DNA from: Austropuccinia psidii | Taxonomy: Eukaryota; Basidiomycota; Pucciniomycetes; Pucciniales; Sphaerophragmiaceae | Assembly: GCA_023105745.1 (NCBI GenBank) | Contig: JALGQZ010000019.1 | Span: forward strand, 1,922,001-1,986,000 | DNA length: 64,000 nucleotides | Direction of reading: 5' to 3' | Part shown: positions 36,236-45,792 of the stretch, piece after piece | Position numbering within the stretch: the first letter of the stretch is position 1 | Layout of the letters: each line of letters begins with the position of its first letter | The notes under the pieces: generated by a model | The model's input: the letters and a program-made list of their open reading frames with translations, nothing else | Told to the model about the DNA's origin: nothing | Database searches by the model: none | Made by a program: the position numbers and the translations under genes

Positions 36236-37390
36236 TTATTTGGAGGAAGAAGAAAATCTATCTACAATTGAAGAATGATCATCTGCACTAAAATTGGATA
36301 TTTTTCCTTCTGCTAAATTTTTGAAAATATTATATGCTTTTTTAGAAATTTGTAAAGACATAGATAATCTTGTAAAACAATTATTTTGACCACCTTCTGG
36401 ATAAAGAGTAAAATGACGGGTGCTTTTGGCTTTCCACACCATTTGTACAATTCCTGGTTCTTTACCAGTTAAATTAATATTAAACCTATAATCAGGAAAA
36501 ACCAAAAATTCATTAAAAAAGTCATAATTTTCAAAAATTAAACTACCATCAGATTTAGAAATAGGAATAGAAAGAAAATAAGCATATTCTGAACAATCAG
36601 TTTTATCACAATGAGGAAAATTGGAAAAACTATCAATAGTAAAGGTTGATTGATTTGCAAAAGAAGTACAATTAAAATCAGCAAGATCTAAAATCTCAAA
36701 ACCAGGAATATTATATTCTTCCATCTTACTAGAATTATGTTGAAATATTATAGAAGTAAATTTTTGATAAAGATTTTTCAGAATATTTTGAATTTTGCTA
36801 AGTTCTGAAGTTAAACTATTATATAATTGGAGATTATTAGAAATAGCACTAGAATTGATATATCTACCAATAGTAGAATCTCCAAGCCTGGGTGGTCTCC
36901 ATCCAATAGCATACATAGTACCACTAATTTTATTTCCAGTTTCTTGTTGTTTATTCAAAAAAAATTTATATTTATATCAAAAAGTACTTAAAAAATTAAT
37001 TTCTGATTTTTCAATATCTTTTAAATTTTTGAAAGGAATAAATTGAACTATTGCAAATGATTTAAAATAAGTATCAGGAATTGTTTGATCATTTAAAATA
37101 GTAAATCCAAAATCTAAAGAGAAATAATTTTCTTTAATATAATTTCTATAACTAGGAGTTTTGGTTAGAAAAATAGGTCTAAGAAATTTTCTATTGTTAT
37201 CATTTGTTGGAATTGGATTGAAAAAATTTTCATTAGATAAATTGCAAGTTCTAATATAAGGCTTAGCTAAATCACATCCAAGGATTTTAGATTGTTTTTG
37301 ATGGGTATGCTGATGGGATCTTTGAGTATTAGAAATTATTTGTTTTCTATTATGGATTCTAGATGACTTTTGTTTTAATTTTCTAGGCAT
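36236..37390 (-). pseudogene. Tet-like 2OG-Fe(II) oxygenase with an in-frame TGA
   Basis: A 384-codon frame on the minus strand is interrupted once, by TGA at 36977-36979 after the conserved NFLSTF; the parts before (37390-36977) and after share one frame. Visible core: GTMYAIGWR, the metal-binding HxD in FPHCDKTD (His116 and Asp118 counted from the ATG at 36958), VFPDYRFNINL, the second metal His in STRHFTLYP (His182) and a 2OG-binding Arg in CFTRLSMSLQIS (Arg198). This is the double-stranded beta-helix fold of the fungal Tet/JBP-like oxygenases, relatives of enzymes that oxidise 5-methylcytosine and are expanded together with transposons in basidiomycetes. The N-terminus is basic (PRKLKQKSSRIHNRKQ). 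A shadow of selection is seen in the intact catalytic residues despite the stop. It lies in the hAT-like element. Confidence 0.82.
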
Positions 37391-37398
37391 AGTAGAGA

Positions 37399-37580
37399 TT
37401 TGAAATGAAAAATATAAGAATTGAATTTGTTTAAAAAAAACTTTTTAAAGTTGAAGAAAAATAATAATTTTTTTAAAAAAACCGAATAACGTTAGCCTCA
37501 TTATAAAATGAGTTTAGCCACTCTTTGACTTACTCCCATACAAACAGTTGTTTTTAAAAAAAATATTTAATTGATTTAAA
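37399..37580. repeat. Left copy of a ~185-bp direct duplication flanking the 38-bp array
   Basis: Shares GAATAACGTTAGCCTCATTA and CTTTGACTTACTCCCATACA with 37901-38085, with small differences. It lies directly upstream of the oxygenase ATG, so it probably contains that gene's promoter region; the second copy lies beyond the tandem array. Confidence 0.8.
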
Positions 37581-37628
37581 ATATTGAAAAAAAATAATCA
37601 CCAATTAATTAAGATTCTTTAAAGAAAA

Positions 37629-37893
37629 AGAGTAACTATCGTTACCCTTTTTTTGGATAAAAAAAAGAGTAACCATTGTTATGATTTTTTTGGATAAAAA
37701 AAAAGAGTAACCATTGTTACGATTTTTTTGGATAAAACAAAAGAGTAACTATTGTTACACTTTTTTTGGATAAAAAAAAAGAGTAACCATTGTTACGATT
37801 TTTTTGGATAAAAAAAAAGAGTAACCATTGTTACGATTTTTTTGGATAAAACAAAAGAGTAACTATTGTTACACTTTTTTTGGATAAAAAAAA
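37629..37893. repeat. 38-bp tandem array, seven units, with three-unit higher-order period
   Basis: Units begin at 37629, 37666, 37704, 37742, 37780, 37818 and 37856. Each has GTAAC-NATN-GTTAC, a 5-bp inverted repeat, then a T-run, GGAT and an A-run. Units 2-4 and 5-7 show the same order of variants, so the array grew by duplication of a 114-bp trimer. It is bracketed by the 185-bp direct duplication. Confidence 0.92.
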
Positions 37894-37900
37894 TATTTTT

Positions 37901-38085
37901 AATATGAAATGAGAAATATAAAAATTTGATTTGTGTTAAAAAAAAGTTTTTAAAATTAAAGAAATAATAATTTTTAAAAAAAAACTGAATAACGTTAGCC
38001 TCATTATTACATGAGTTTAGCCATTCTTTGACTTACTCCCATACAAACAGTTTTTTTTAAAAAAATATATTTAATTAATTCAAAA
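37901..38085. repeat. Right copy of the ~185-bp direct duplication
   Basis: Partner of 37399-37580. The following 38086-38335 is A/T-rich homopolymer sequence and a short GC-richer stretch with no gene. Confidence 0.8.
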
Positions 38086-38335
38086 AAATCAAAAAAAAAT
38101 CAATAATAATTTAATTAAGAATTATAAAAAAAAAAAAAATAATTTGTTTTTTATTTTGGGAGATTGCGAGAAAAAGACCAAAAAAAAAAATCAAATTGGT
38201 TTTTTTTAATATTGTTGTCATACAACAATACAGACCTCCCAATAATCCTGCCACTGCCAAAAAGAGAAGTGGCGGGTCATACAGCTCCAATAACCTGCTG
38301 TATAGCAAAACCAAGGGTCCCAGGCTGTTTGGGAC

Positions 38336-38537
38336 CTGTTACGACTTAATATTTCTCTCTCAGTGTATAAACTGATTTTAAATAGTTTAAATCATCATCT
38401 CACAGTCCATTCATTACTCGCGCTCATTCATAGAATATATAGTGTAATTACAAGAATGTTAACCATGTCCACTTGTGGTTTCCTAAAAGTTCCACGCGCT
38501 TCTATTTGGGTCGAGATTGTCCTACACTATTCTTACA
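38336..38537 (-). repeat. 3' LTR of a truncated Ty1/copia element
   Basis: On the minus strand a polypurine-like TTGAGGGGGAGTG leads into TGTAAGAATAG at 38537; the repeat ends GTCGTAACA at 38336, giving 202 bp with TG...CA ends. It directly follows the copia RNase H frame, as a 3' LTR should. No partner LTR is found upstream, so the 5' part of this copia element is missing. Confidence 0.75.
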
Positions 38538-38925
38538 CTCCCCCTCAATCTCGGCCCCAAATAATAACTTTTTCGACCATTCAAGGTGTTTTACCGGACC
38601 TAGTCTCTTAGTAAGAATTTCGGCCAGTTGATTTGTTGTTGAAGTCCATTGCAAGGTAATGTTATGTTTTCTAATTAAATCGTTTACCATATAAAAATTT
38701 CTTTCCAGACTTTTAATTCTGGTTCTCGACCCTTGCAGGATCATTATGGCCGCCTTATTATCGCAATGCATTTTTATTGGTATATTATCCACACAGGTCT
38801 TCACAAGTTGAATTGTGAATGTCAAGACTTCGGAAGCCATTGCCAATGCTATCAATTCCGCTGCACACGTCGAGCCTGCCACTAATTTTTGTCTTCGAGA
38901 TCCCCACGCTATTGTGCAATCAAAT

Positions 38926-38927
<2 letters not shown>
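38502..38927 (-). pseudogene. Ty1/copia RNase H remnant
   Basis: The minus-strand frame reads TIAWGSRRQKLVAGSTCAAEL, then MHCDNKAAI and LAEILTKRLGP, the classic C-terminal RNase H segment of copia polyproteins (catalytic Asp in the HCDN motif, Glu in the AAEL motif). It is cut at its 5' side by the poly(A) tail of a LINE at 38928 and ends in the adjacent LTR. Confidence 0.9.
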
Positions 38928-38961
<34 letters not shown>

Positions 38962-39141
38962 TGCAATGTGTTTTAAATTCCGCACTATTTCCCAAATAGG
39001 TTAGGTTTCTCTTATGTGGATGTCGCACATTTTGAGTTGATTTTGGTTTATTGCCCCCAGTTTTCTGGTTCATTGATTTTTTCCTAACTTTTTTCGCTAA
39101 CCATGTATTCTATTTCAATTCGGTTTAGTATTGCTTTCCTT

Positions 39142-40435
39142 CTACTTTTCTTCTTGATATTCTTTAAAGCACTCGAAACGTTTCGTTTTACCAATGAATT
39201 CAATCAGATCTGGGATCGCAAATGGATAGTCCAGCAATCGTACTAGATTGTGATCGTTGTATGTGATTCTCTTCCTTCTCAGACTATCTTTCATCTTCTT
39301 TCTCTGCGATTTATACCTTTTGCAGTGAGTGAGAAAGTCCTTTACTGTTTCTGTCTTTTGGCAGACTTCGCGTAGTGGGTCGCTTCGTATTCCGATTCGA
39401 AATAAGTGATCATTCAAGGTTGAGTGGTTGCATCGTAGCTGATGGATTATGGAGGTATGGGCTCTTTCCCATTTATTCAGCTCTGTTAAAAGTGCTTTGG
39501 GGTTTCCCTTGAATTTAATTCTTTTCTGTTCCTCTTCTGATAGCTTTGTTGGTTTGTTTTCAGAGGCAATTAGCTGGGTCAGTTTTGCAATGCTGGGTTG
39601 TACTGGGTAATGTTGAATTAGAAAGTTTTCAGCTGCGTTCTTGGCTTCCCTGTCTGCCAATTCATTTCCTTCTATATTACTATGCCCAGGGCACCACCAT
39701 AGATTCACTGGTATTACTTTCTGAATCGATTTAAGCATTTTGTGTGCTGCTAGGTACAGATACTGTCCTGGGGATGATTTGTTTGGATTGGCCACCTTTC
39801 TCAATGCTCCTTGGTTATCACTAAGGATGTAGATTTGCCCTCTGTTGTTGTGTAGGTCAATCGTCTCATTTCTGAGTCTTTTTTGAGTCTCCTGTCTTAC
39901 TATTTCTATTGCTAAATTCAGTCCAATCAATTCAGTTTCAAAGTTTGTTATAAGATTTTTTTTTGGGTTTATGTCTCTTTATTACCGTGCATGCAGGGAA
40001 TGTTATTGCTGATGCCCCTTTCCCTTTCCCATCTATATCTGAGCCATCGGTGAATATCACCAGGTCAGTGTCCAGTTTAATCCTAGTTAGTAGTTGTAAT
40101 ACTTCCTTTTTTGCTTCATCTTTTGTTTTTCCTATGTTACTGATATTCAGTGGTCTGTTCCAGGGGGGTGTAGGATAGATTTTGATTCTTTCGGGGGTGA
40201 TGAGCAGCTTTCGTTGCAGATCTTCTCCATTTATTAGTAAGTGTACTGCTGTTTTAAAAAATTGTTGCACTTCTTTGATTTCCTTGGTCACTATTCTTCT
40301 CGTGGGGTGATTTTCTTCTTTTGCTATTAGCCTTATAATTAATTTATGTGTTTGCAGTGTATGTTTCTTTGTGAGAGGAATAAGGCCGCTATCCCTCTTG
40401 AGGAATGCAAGTGGGGTGCTTTTATGGACCCCCAT
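39142..40435 (-). pseudogene. LINE RNase H domain and C-terminal region, frameshifted
   Basis: Two overlapping pieces, 39938-40435 and 39142-39930, are separated by one base change in a run of nine A (39956-39964 on the plus strand shown as T). The first ends with VIFTDGSDIDGKGKGAS, the first RNase H Asp motif. After the shift, FETELIGLNLAIE gives the Glu, SDNQGALRK the second Asp, and HSNIEGNELADREAK the last Asp. A CX-rich tail with a possible zinc-binding HXCX pattern (CNHSTLNDHLF...CQKTETVKDFLTHC) follows, typical of I/Tad/Jockey-like LINEs with an RNase H. Confidence 0.9.
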
Positions 40436-40479
40436 TACCAGTCGGGCTGCTTTGTTGTCAATTAAGGTGAGTATTTTGC

Positions 40480-41440
40480 TTACTTTTGCCTTTTTTTTTC
40501 ATTTAGCCATAATATACCTCCGTAAAGTAATCTAGGGTATAGTACTGTCTTAATTAGCAGCCTTGTGTCTGCGGAGTTTAATCCGAAGTACCTATTGGAG
40601 ATTCGGTTTATCTGGGCTAATGTTGTGCTGGCCTTGTTGTTGAGGTTGTTGACGTGTTGCTTGTAAAATAGTTGAGAATCCAGGTGAATACCCAACCACT
40701 TTGCTTCTGTTGTTGATACTAGTGTCTCTCCTCCAAATTGAATTGACTGAGGTTTGATATTCTCTCGGGAAAATATTATGAGTTTTGTCTTCTTATCGAA
40801 TTCTGACCCTGCTTTTTTTCCCCAATCCAATGTTTGTCTGCAGATTTCTTTCAACTTGTCCATTGCCTTCCCAGGGGAGGTGGCTGATATTAAGTGAGTG
40901 ACATCGTCAATATAACCAATTGATATTCTGTCCGAGTCAAAGCTTATTTGATTTTGTATTAGTAGTGCGGAATTGTAAATTAGATATAATGTCACTGATA
41001 AGGGTGATCCTTGTGGGAGACCTCTGACCACTGGGATCATAGGTGAAGTATAATAGTCTAACTTTAAGCTGGTCTCTCTGTCTCTCAAGAATGAGTCAAC
41101 AATGGAGGTTAGATATGTTGGTGCGTTCTTTTTTCTTAATATATGTACTAGTCTCTCTCTATGAACCGTGGAATAGGCTGATTTAACATCCAAAAATAAT
41201 CCGGCCACTATTTCCTTTTTTCTCCATTTGTCTTTGATCCATGAGTCCAGGACCAACATTGCCTCTTCAATGTTCCTACCTGGTCTGCCTCCAAAGTGTC
41301 CGCTTGCTATCCCATTTTGCTTTGAGGCCCAGTGAGTGAGTCTTTTGTTTAGTATTCTTTCAAATAACTTACCTACTGTACTCAGAAGTGCTATTGGGCG
41401 GTAAGCTGATGGATCGGAGTAGTCTTTTTTGTTCGCTTTT
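40480..41440 (-). pseudogene. LINE reverse transcriptase, 5'-truncated
   Basis: Begins near KKDYSDPSAYRPIALL (RT motif 1), then FLDVKSAYSTV (motif A Asp), RGLPQGSPLSVTLY (motif B) and IGYIDDVTHL (motif C, YIDD) and EAKWLGIHLD (motif E). The order and spacing are those of a LINE reverse transcriptase. The endonuclease and the rest of the N-terminus are absent. A one-base change in a nine-A run (40490-40498 region) shifts the frame after LNEKK, separating it from the RNase H part. Confidence 0.92.
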
Positions 41441-41640
41441 TGGATTATTTTTAAATACATTCTTAATTAAACACAGAGTATCAGCTAGAATCTTTGGTAC
41501 CTGATCTCTTGTCTTAATGGGAAAACAGAAAACGAAAGTTGATGAATGATCTCGTAATGTTAAAATATACTTATTTAAATGAATATCAGGAATGGGTAAT
41601 GGACCCATAACATCTGAAACTATGCAGGTGTATTTTAAGT
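41441..41640 (-). pseudogene. Ty1/copia integrase fragment
   Basis: Minus-strand frame CIVSDVMGPLPIPDI, then YILTLRDHSSTFVFCFPIKTR, is the beginning of a copia integrase core with the first catalytic Asp in SDVMGP. It ends at the LINE junction near NVFKNNPK. The frame has a stop close upstream (near 41640). The reverse transcriptase that should link it to the RNase H at 38502 is absent. Confidence 0.8.
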
Positions 41641-42480
41641 GTTACATGGGTCCCCAGTTATGTTAAAATGGTTGCTAAAGGGTTATATATATGTAATGTT
41701 ACACCTCAATGTAATCTGGTGGTAATTGATTTTTGATGTGTAAATTTACATATAAATGGTGCAATGAAATCAGTTTATGTATCACCTACAGTCTGTCTTG
41801 GTGTCTGAGGTATGGGAGTGTAAGTGAGGTGTAAGTTCTGGGTGTAAATTTGATTGTTGGTAGTAAGTTTGGGTGTTTAATTGATGGTCTGTAGAAATTC
41901 TTTATCCTTATGAGTAATTGTGAGCTTCAGTCTGAAAAAAAAGGTATAGAATACCACAGAGACTGTGGCAATATAATACCCTAAAAAAATATTTAAGTAT
42001 GATATAGTTTGAGTATAAAAAAATTGAATTCTTTAAAACCAAGTTAAGAACATTTTATTAGTGCTTTTAACCCCAATCCTTTATTGATAATTCAAAATGG
42101 GGCTGACTAATTTAATTCTGCCTCACCTTTAATTAAAAAGCTACATCCAGGGCAAGAAATGAAATTGAAGCATATCACATGCCTTTATTCCACACATAAA
42201 AATGCATGTAAATATCAAATCACATTACAATAAAGCTATATTTGACCTTTTTTGATTTAAAAATTAAAATAATAATAAACAAATCAATCAATTCTTTTTT
42301 GAAAAAAAACTCATATTTAATATTTCCTAATTTTCAGAAATATTTTTTTGGGGAGGGTGTTTTTATTTATTTATTAAGTTTTATTATTAATAATAATATT
42401 TTTATTTTATAAAAAAATAAAACTTTACTAAAATTTCTATTGAAAATAATGAAATTCGTGACGAATTTGTGCATTTTGTA
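41641..42480. other. Interior of the hAT-like element, no gene recognised
   Basis: AT-rich DNA without a supported gene; it becomes TTCGAA-rich towards the right inverted repeat. The minus-strand frame 42367-42681 crosses the element boundary and is not credible. Confidence 0.5.
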
Positions 42481-42858
42481 AATAAAATCCAAATTTGAAT
42501 AATTTGAATTTCTGTCAGGAAAATTCGAATTTCGAATCAAATTATTCGAATAATGAAAAACGAATTGTTCGAATAGCCATGCCTTGTTTACTATTGTGTG
42601 AGAATAATTTTCGTAAGTGCCCCACCAAAACTTTGAGTGAGTATTTGTTTGTGAGAAAATCTTTTGCCAAAAATGTGCCAATAGTCACCATTCCTGCCTC
42701 CTATATTTTCTTCCTCCATTGTTTAGAGCCATATCAAATCTTAACTGTAAAAAAGCGGGAGGTTCCGGCATGTGAGCAATCCACTCCAGATTCATGAGAA
42801 ATTGCCATTCCTATGGTCACACGCTATTAATCTTAGTCATGTATTGAATTGTTTAAAT

Positions 42859-43202
42859 TGTCGGGAACCTTCACAAGCATAACGATTGGCGTGTGAGCTG
42901 TCAGGAGCCTGCATTGGCATGTGAGCTGTCGGGAACCTGCACAGGCGTAAGGATTGCCATGTGAGCTTTCGGGAGCCTGCACAGGCGTAAGAAATTGTCA
43001 GCATTGTTGGCAACCTTCACAAGCCTAAGGATTGGCATGTGAGCTGTCGGGAACCTGCACCGGCGTAAGGATTGGTGTGTGAGCTGTCGGGAACCTGCAC
43101 AGGCGTAAGGATTGGCGTGTGAAGCGTCGGCAGCCCGCATAGGCGTAAGGAACTTTTAGCATTGTCGGAACCTGCACAAGCATAAGGATTTGCGTGTGAA
43201 GC
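42859..43202. repeat. Minisatellite of about 40 bp, roughly nine units
   Basis: Units of the type GTCGGGAACCTGCACAGGCG followed by TAAGGATTGGCGTGTGAGCT, with some shortened to 28 or 38 bp. The short minus-strand frames here are repeats of the same unit in three phases and are not genes. It lies just upstream of the young Ty3 element. Confidence 0.9.
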
Positions 43203-43262
43203 ATTAGGATCCTGGACAAGAGCAACAAACCTGGCATATGTACAGTACGATGGCATGCCACC

Positions 43263-45288
43263 TGTGAGCCTTTGAGATATGACCACATACCCAATAAGGT
43301 CACAAAAAAGACTCAGAATAATTATACCTTTAATATAATTATATTAAAATTAATTAGAATAATTATACACTAAAAATAATCACTCAAATATACAAAAAAT
43401 ACCATAAATTGGTACTAAAATTGGTTTAACTTAAAAACCAATGAATCAACATGTAAAACAAATTATACCATTGGATTCCCCATGGAAAAATACACATATA
43501 CCATTTTTATGGCATATCTGTAAAGTCAATATTTAAGGAATTATAAGGTATAATACCTTATAAAAACCATAAAAACTTATTTATCTCAGAAGCTAATGAC
43601 ACAACATGTGAAATAAATTGTACCAGTGGATTCCCCACAAAAATCCACATATAAAACAATTAATAAGCTAATTCCTAAAATCAATACTTAAAGAATTATC
43701 CTGAATATATGCACTTTTTTGGTCAACGCATATATTCAGGGATCATAGCTAATATCTTCTAAACTATACATGCTAGAATGATGAACCAAAAATAAAGTTA
43801 CCACGTAATTACTGTAAGAACACAGATATGAACTTTATTTTGCAAATTATAAACAAGGTTAAGACTTATGAGGAAATATTGATAAAAATCAACAGAGCTG
43901 TTGACCACTTTGTTGTGAAAGTAGTCCAAACTTAAAAAAAAGTATACAGTTGGATTCTACTAGTTTATTCGAGAAGAATGACATAATTTTTATTATTAAA
44001 TTCAGGGTATAACCCCCTGAAATCAAGGTTTGAAGTTTAAAATATTGAATTTCGACAGAAAAGATGAGTTACAAGAAAAATCATCAAAATTAGAGTTTTG
44101 ATGATGTAATGAAAAGCTCTTGGCATCATAATGAGGTTATGTCAGGCTATCAGAATTCACTCTCTGAATTGCTGTAGCGTAAAAACCTTAAAAGTTATTG
44201 AGGATCAAAGTTTGAGCTTAAATTGAGCTGTTATGATCACATACTGTAACCTTAAATTAAGTTTAACAGTCTTAAGAGTGATAAAATTGGTGAATACTAT
44301 TAGTTTATGATTAAAACTAATAAAATCCACGAAATTTGGGGTTCTGCCAAGCCTCTGATGTCATCAAACTTAGAGTTACAGTGATAACTCTAAATAATGG
44401 TGTAATAATGATGCAATATGGTTTGATCATGATGTAATCACCCTCAAACCTTAAAATATTGATCAATTCCAGTGGATATGATCAGTACACGTCTACTAGA
44501 AGCCTGTTGGACTCTAGGAGGGAGGTATTTACTATAAATAGAGCTCTTTTTACTCTATTTACCCCTCAGACACATCAAAAACATTAAATCAATTAAATAA
44601 AAGGTAATTTCTTTATTCTTTATATATAAAACTCTTATATTATTAAAGACCAAAGACCATCTTAATATTAATCACTATTTTTACGTGATTAAATCAATTC
44701 TTTAATTGTTTTTGTTATAAATCTCTCTATAAACTCATTTCCACGTAAAATCAAGAATTTTAGTAATTTTCTTTATTTTTTATTGTAAATACAATTTGAA
44801 AAAGCTGTATCATATTCATTTGGCGTAAAATATCTCAAAATTATTATTTTAAGTGTTAAAAGTAGGTTATTTCATCTTATTATAATAATTTCTCTCTTAT
44901 TATTACTCTTAATAATTCTTATTTAATATAAATAGTATTTATATTAATATATAACTTTAATATTAGTAATATTATTGTTATTAATTGTTTTTTATTTATA
45001 AAAAACAGTTTTTTACGCCTTTATTATTTGTTGGTAACAATAATAAAGAGCTCTATAATATATTAATTATTTTATATTAATATATTATTTATAATATTAT
45101 AATTTCATATAATATTAATTATATTATTATATTTATTTAATAATATAATATTTTTACGCCATAATAATAATATTTCTTTATTATTATTATTATTTTAAAT
45201 CTTATTTATTTCAATTATAAGGACATTCAGAGTACAATAAGTAAAAAATTAGTAATTTTTACTTATTGTTTCATAGTCAAACCTTACA
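43263..45288 (+). repeat. 5' LTR of Ty3-2 (2026 bp)
   Basis: Begins TGTGAGCCTTTGAG and ends ACCTTACA, the same terminal pattern as Ty3-1. It is AT-rich, especially the last 700 bp. The left boundary follows CATGGCATGCCACC-like palindromic DNA. It carries a TATA-like box near 44533. Confidence 0.95.
44533..44540 (+). promoter_or_regulatory. Putative TATA box of the Ty3-2 LTR
   Basis: TATAAATA, about 750 bp before the LTR end, followed by a CTCTTTTTACTC pyrimidine-rich stretch; the 3' LTR has it too (53200-53207). Probable promoter of the genomic transcript. Confidence 0.5.
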
Positions 45289-45307
45289 TTTGGGGGCCTG
45301 GCCGTGA
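45289..45307 (+). promoter_or_regulatory. Putative primer binding site of Ty3-2
   Basis: TTTGGGGGCCTGGCCGTGA directly after the LTR end; matches the equivalent site of Ty3-1 in position and pattern. Priming tRNA not identified. Confidence 0.6.
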
Positions 45308-45792
45308 TATTTACTTAAAAGACCTTTAAAAAGATTCTATTTGGGTTTATCCAATAATAAATTATATTTATAATCATAAAATTATATAATAATTTTATAT
45401 TTTATTGATTTTAAAAGCTATTGAGGCATTTGGAAAGCAATTGTACTGTCTTACACGTGGTTTTTCACATCCTTAGACTTGCAAGAACTTTCTTTGAGTG
45501 ACTCTAGTGATTAAAAGAGATATTTTATAAATTAAAAATAATTTTTATTATAATTTAATTTTATAAGAATCATATTCATTTTTTATCTTATTCTTTAAAA
45601 ATAAAAAATATATAAAAAATATTAAAAAATATTAAAAACAAATAAAAAAGTTATTTTTATTTATTTTTATTCATTTCTTTATTTATTTCAATTTTTCAAA
45701 GATATAAAAGCAATTTCTACGTGGAAAATTGCCATATCTTGCCAAAAATAACACTTATTATAAAAAGACTTATATTTATTTGTCTTTTTTAG

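Larger units (their letters stand above)
38928..41440 (-). mobile_element. 5'-truncated LINE (non-LTR retrotransposon)
   Basis: About 2.5 kb on the minus strand, from inside the reverse transcriptase N-terminus (junction about 41436-41441) to a 30-nt poly(A) tail, visible as T at 38928-38957. It is flanked on both sides by copia sequence, integrase upstream and RNase H downstream. A 5' truncation with a poly(A) 3' end is the signature of target-primed reverse transcription. I could not identify a clear target-site duplication. Confidence 0.9.
35402..42586. mobile_element. hAT-like element (7.2 kb) with 8-bp target duplication, no transposase
   Basis: The ends are inverted repeats: CAAGGCATGGCTTTTCGAA at 35402 and the complement CAAGGCATGGCTATTCGAA read inward from 42586, followed on both sides by TTCGAA/ATTCGAAT-rich subterminal DNA. 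The 8-bp duplication TTTACTAT flanks it exactly (35394-35401 and 42587-42594). An 8-bp duplication with a CA-beginning repeat fits the hAT superfamily. No hAT transposase is visible, so it is non-autonomous. Its interior holds a Tet-like oxygenase gene, a 38-bp tandem array, copia pieces and a LINE; some of these must be later insertions. Confidence 0.85.

Noticed and set aside
37629..37893. CRISPR-like array
   Set aside because: Units are contiguous 38-bp tandem copies without unique spacers, in a fungal genome.
38111..38349. Short frames on both strands left of the copia LTR
   Set aside because: They run through homopolymers and the LTR border and have no similarity to a known family.
42901..43303. 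Minus-strand frames of 79-92 codons with repeated peptide units
   Set aside because: They restate the 40-bp minisatellite in different phases.
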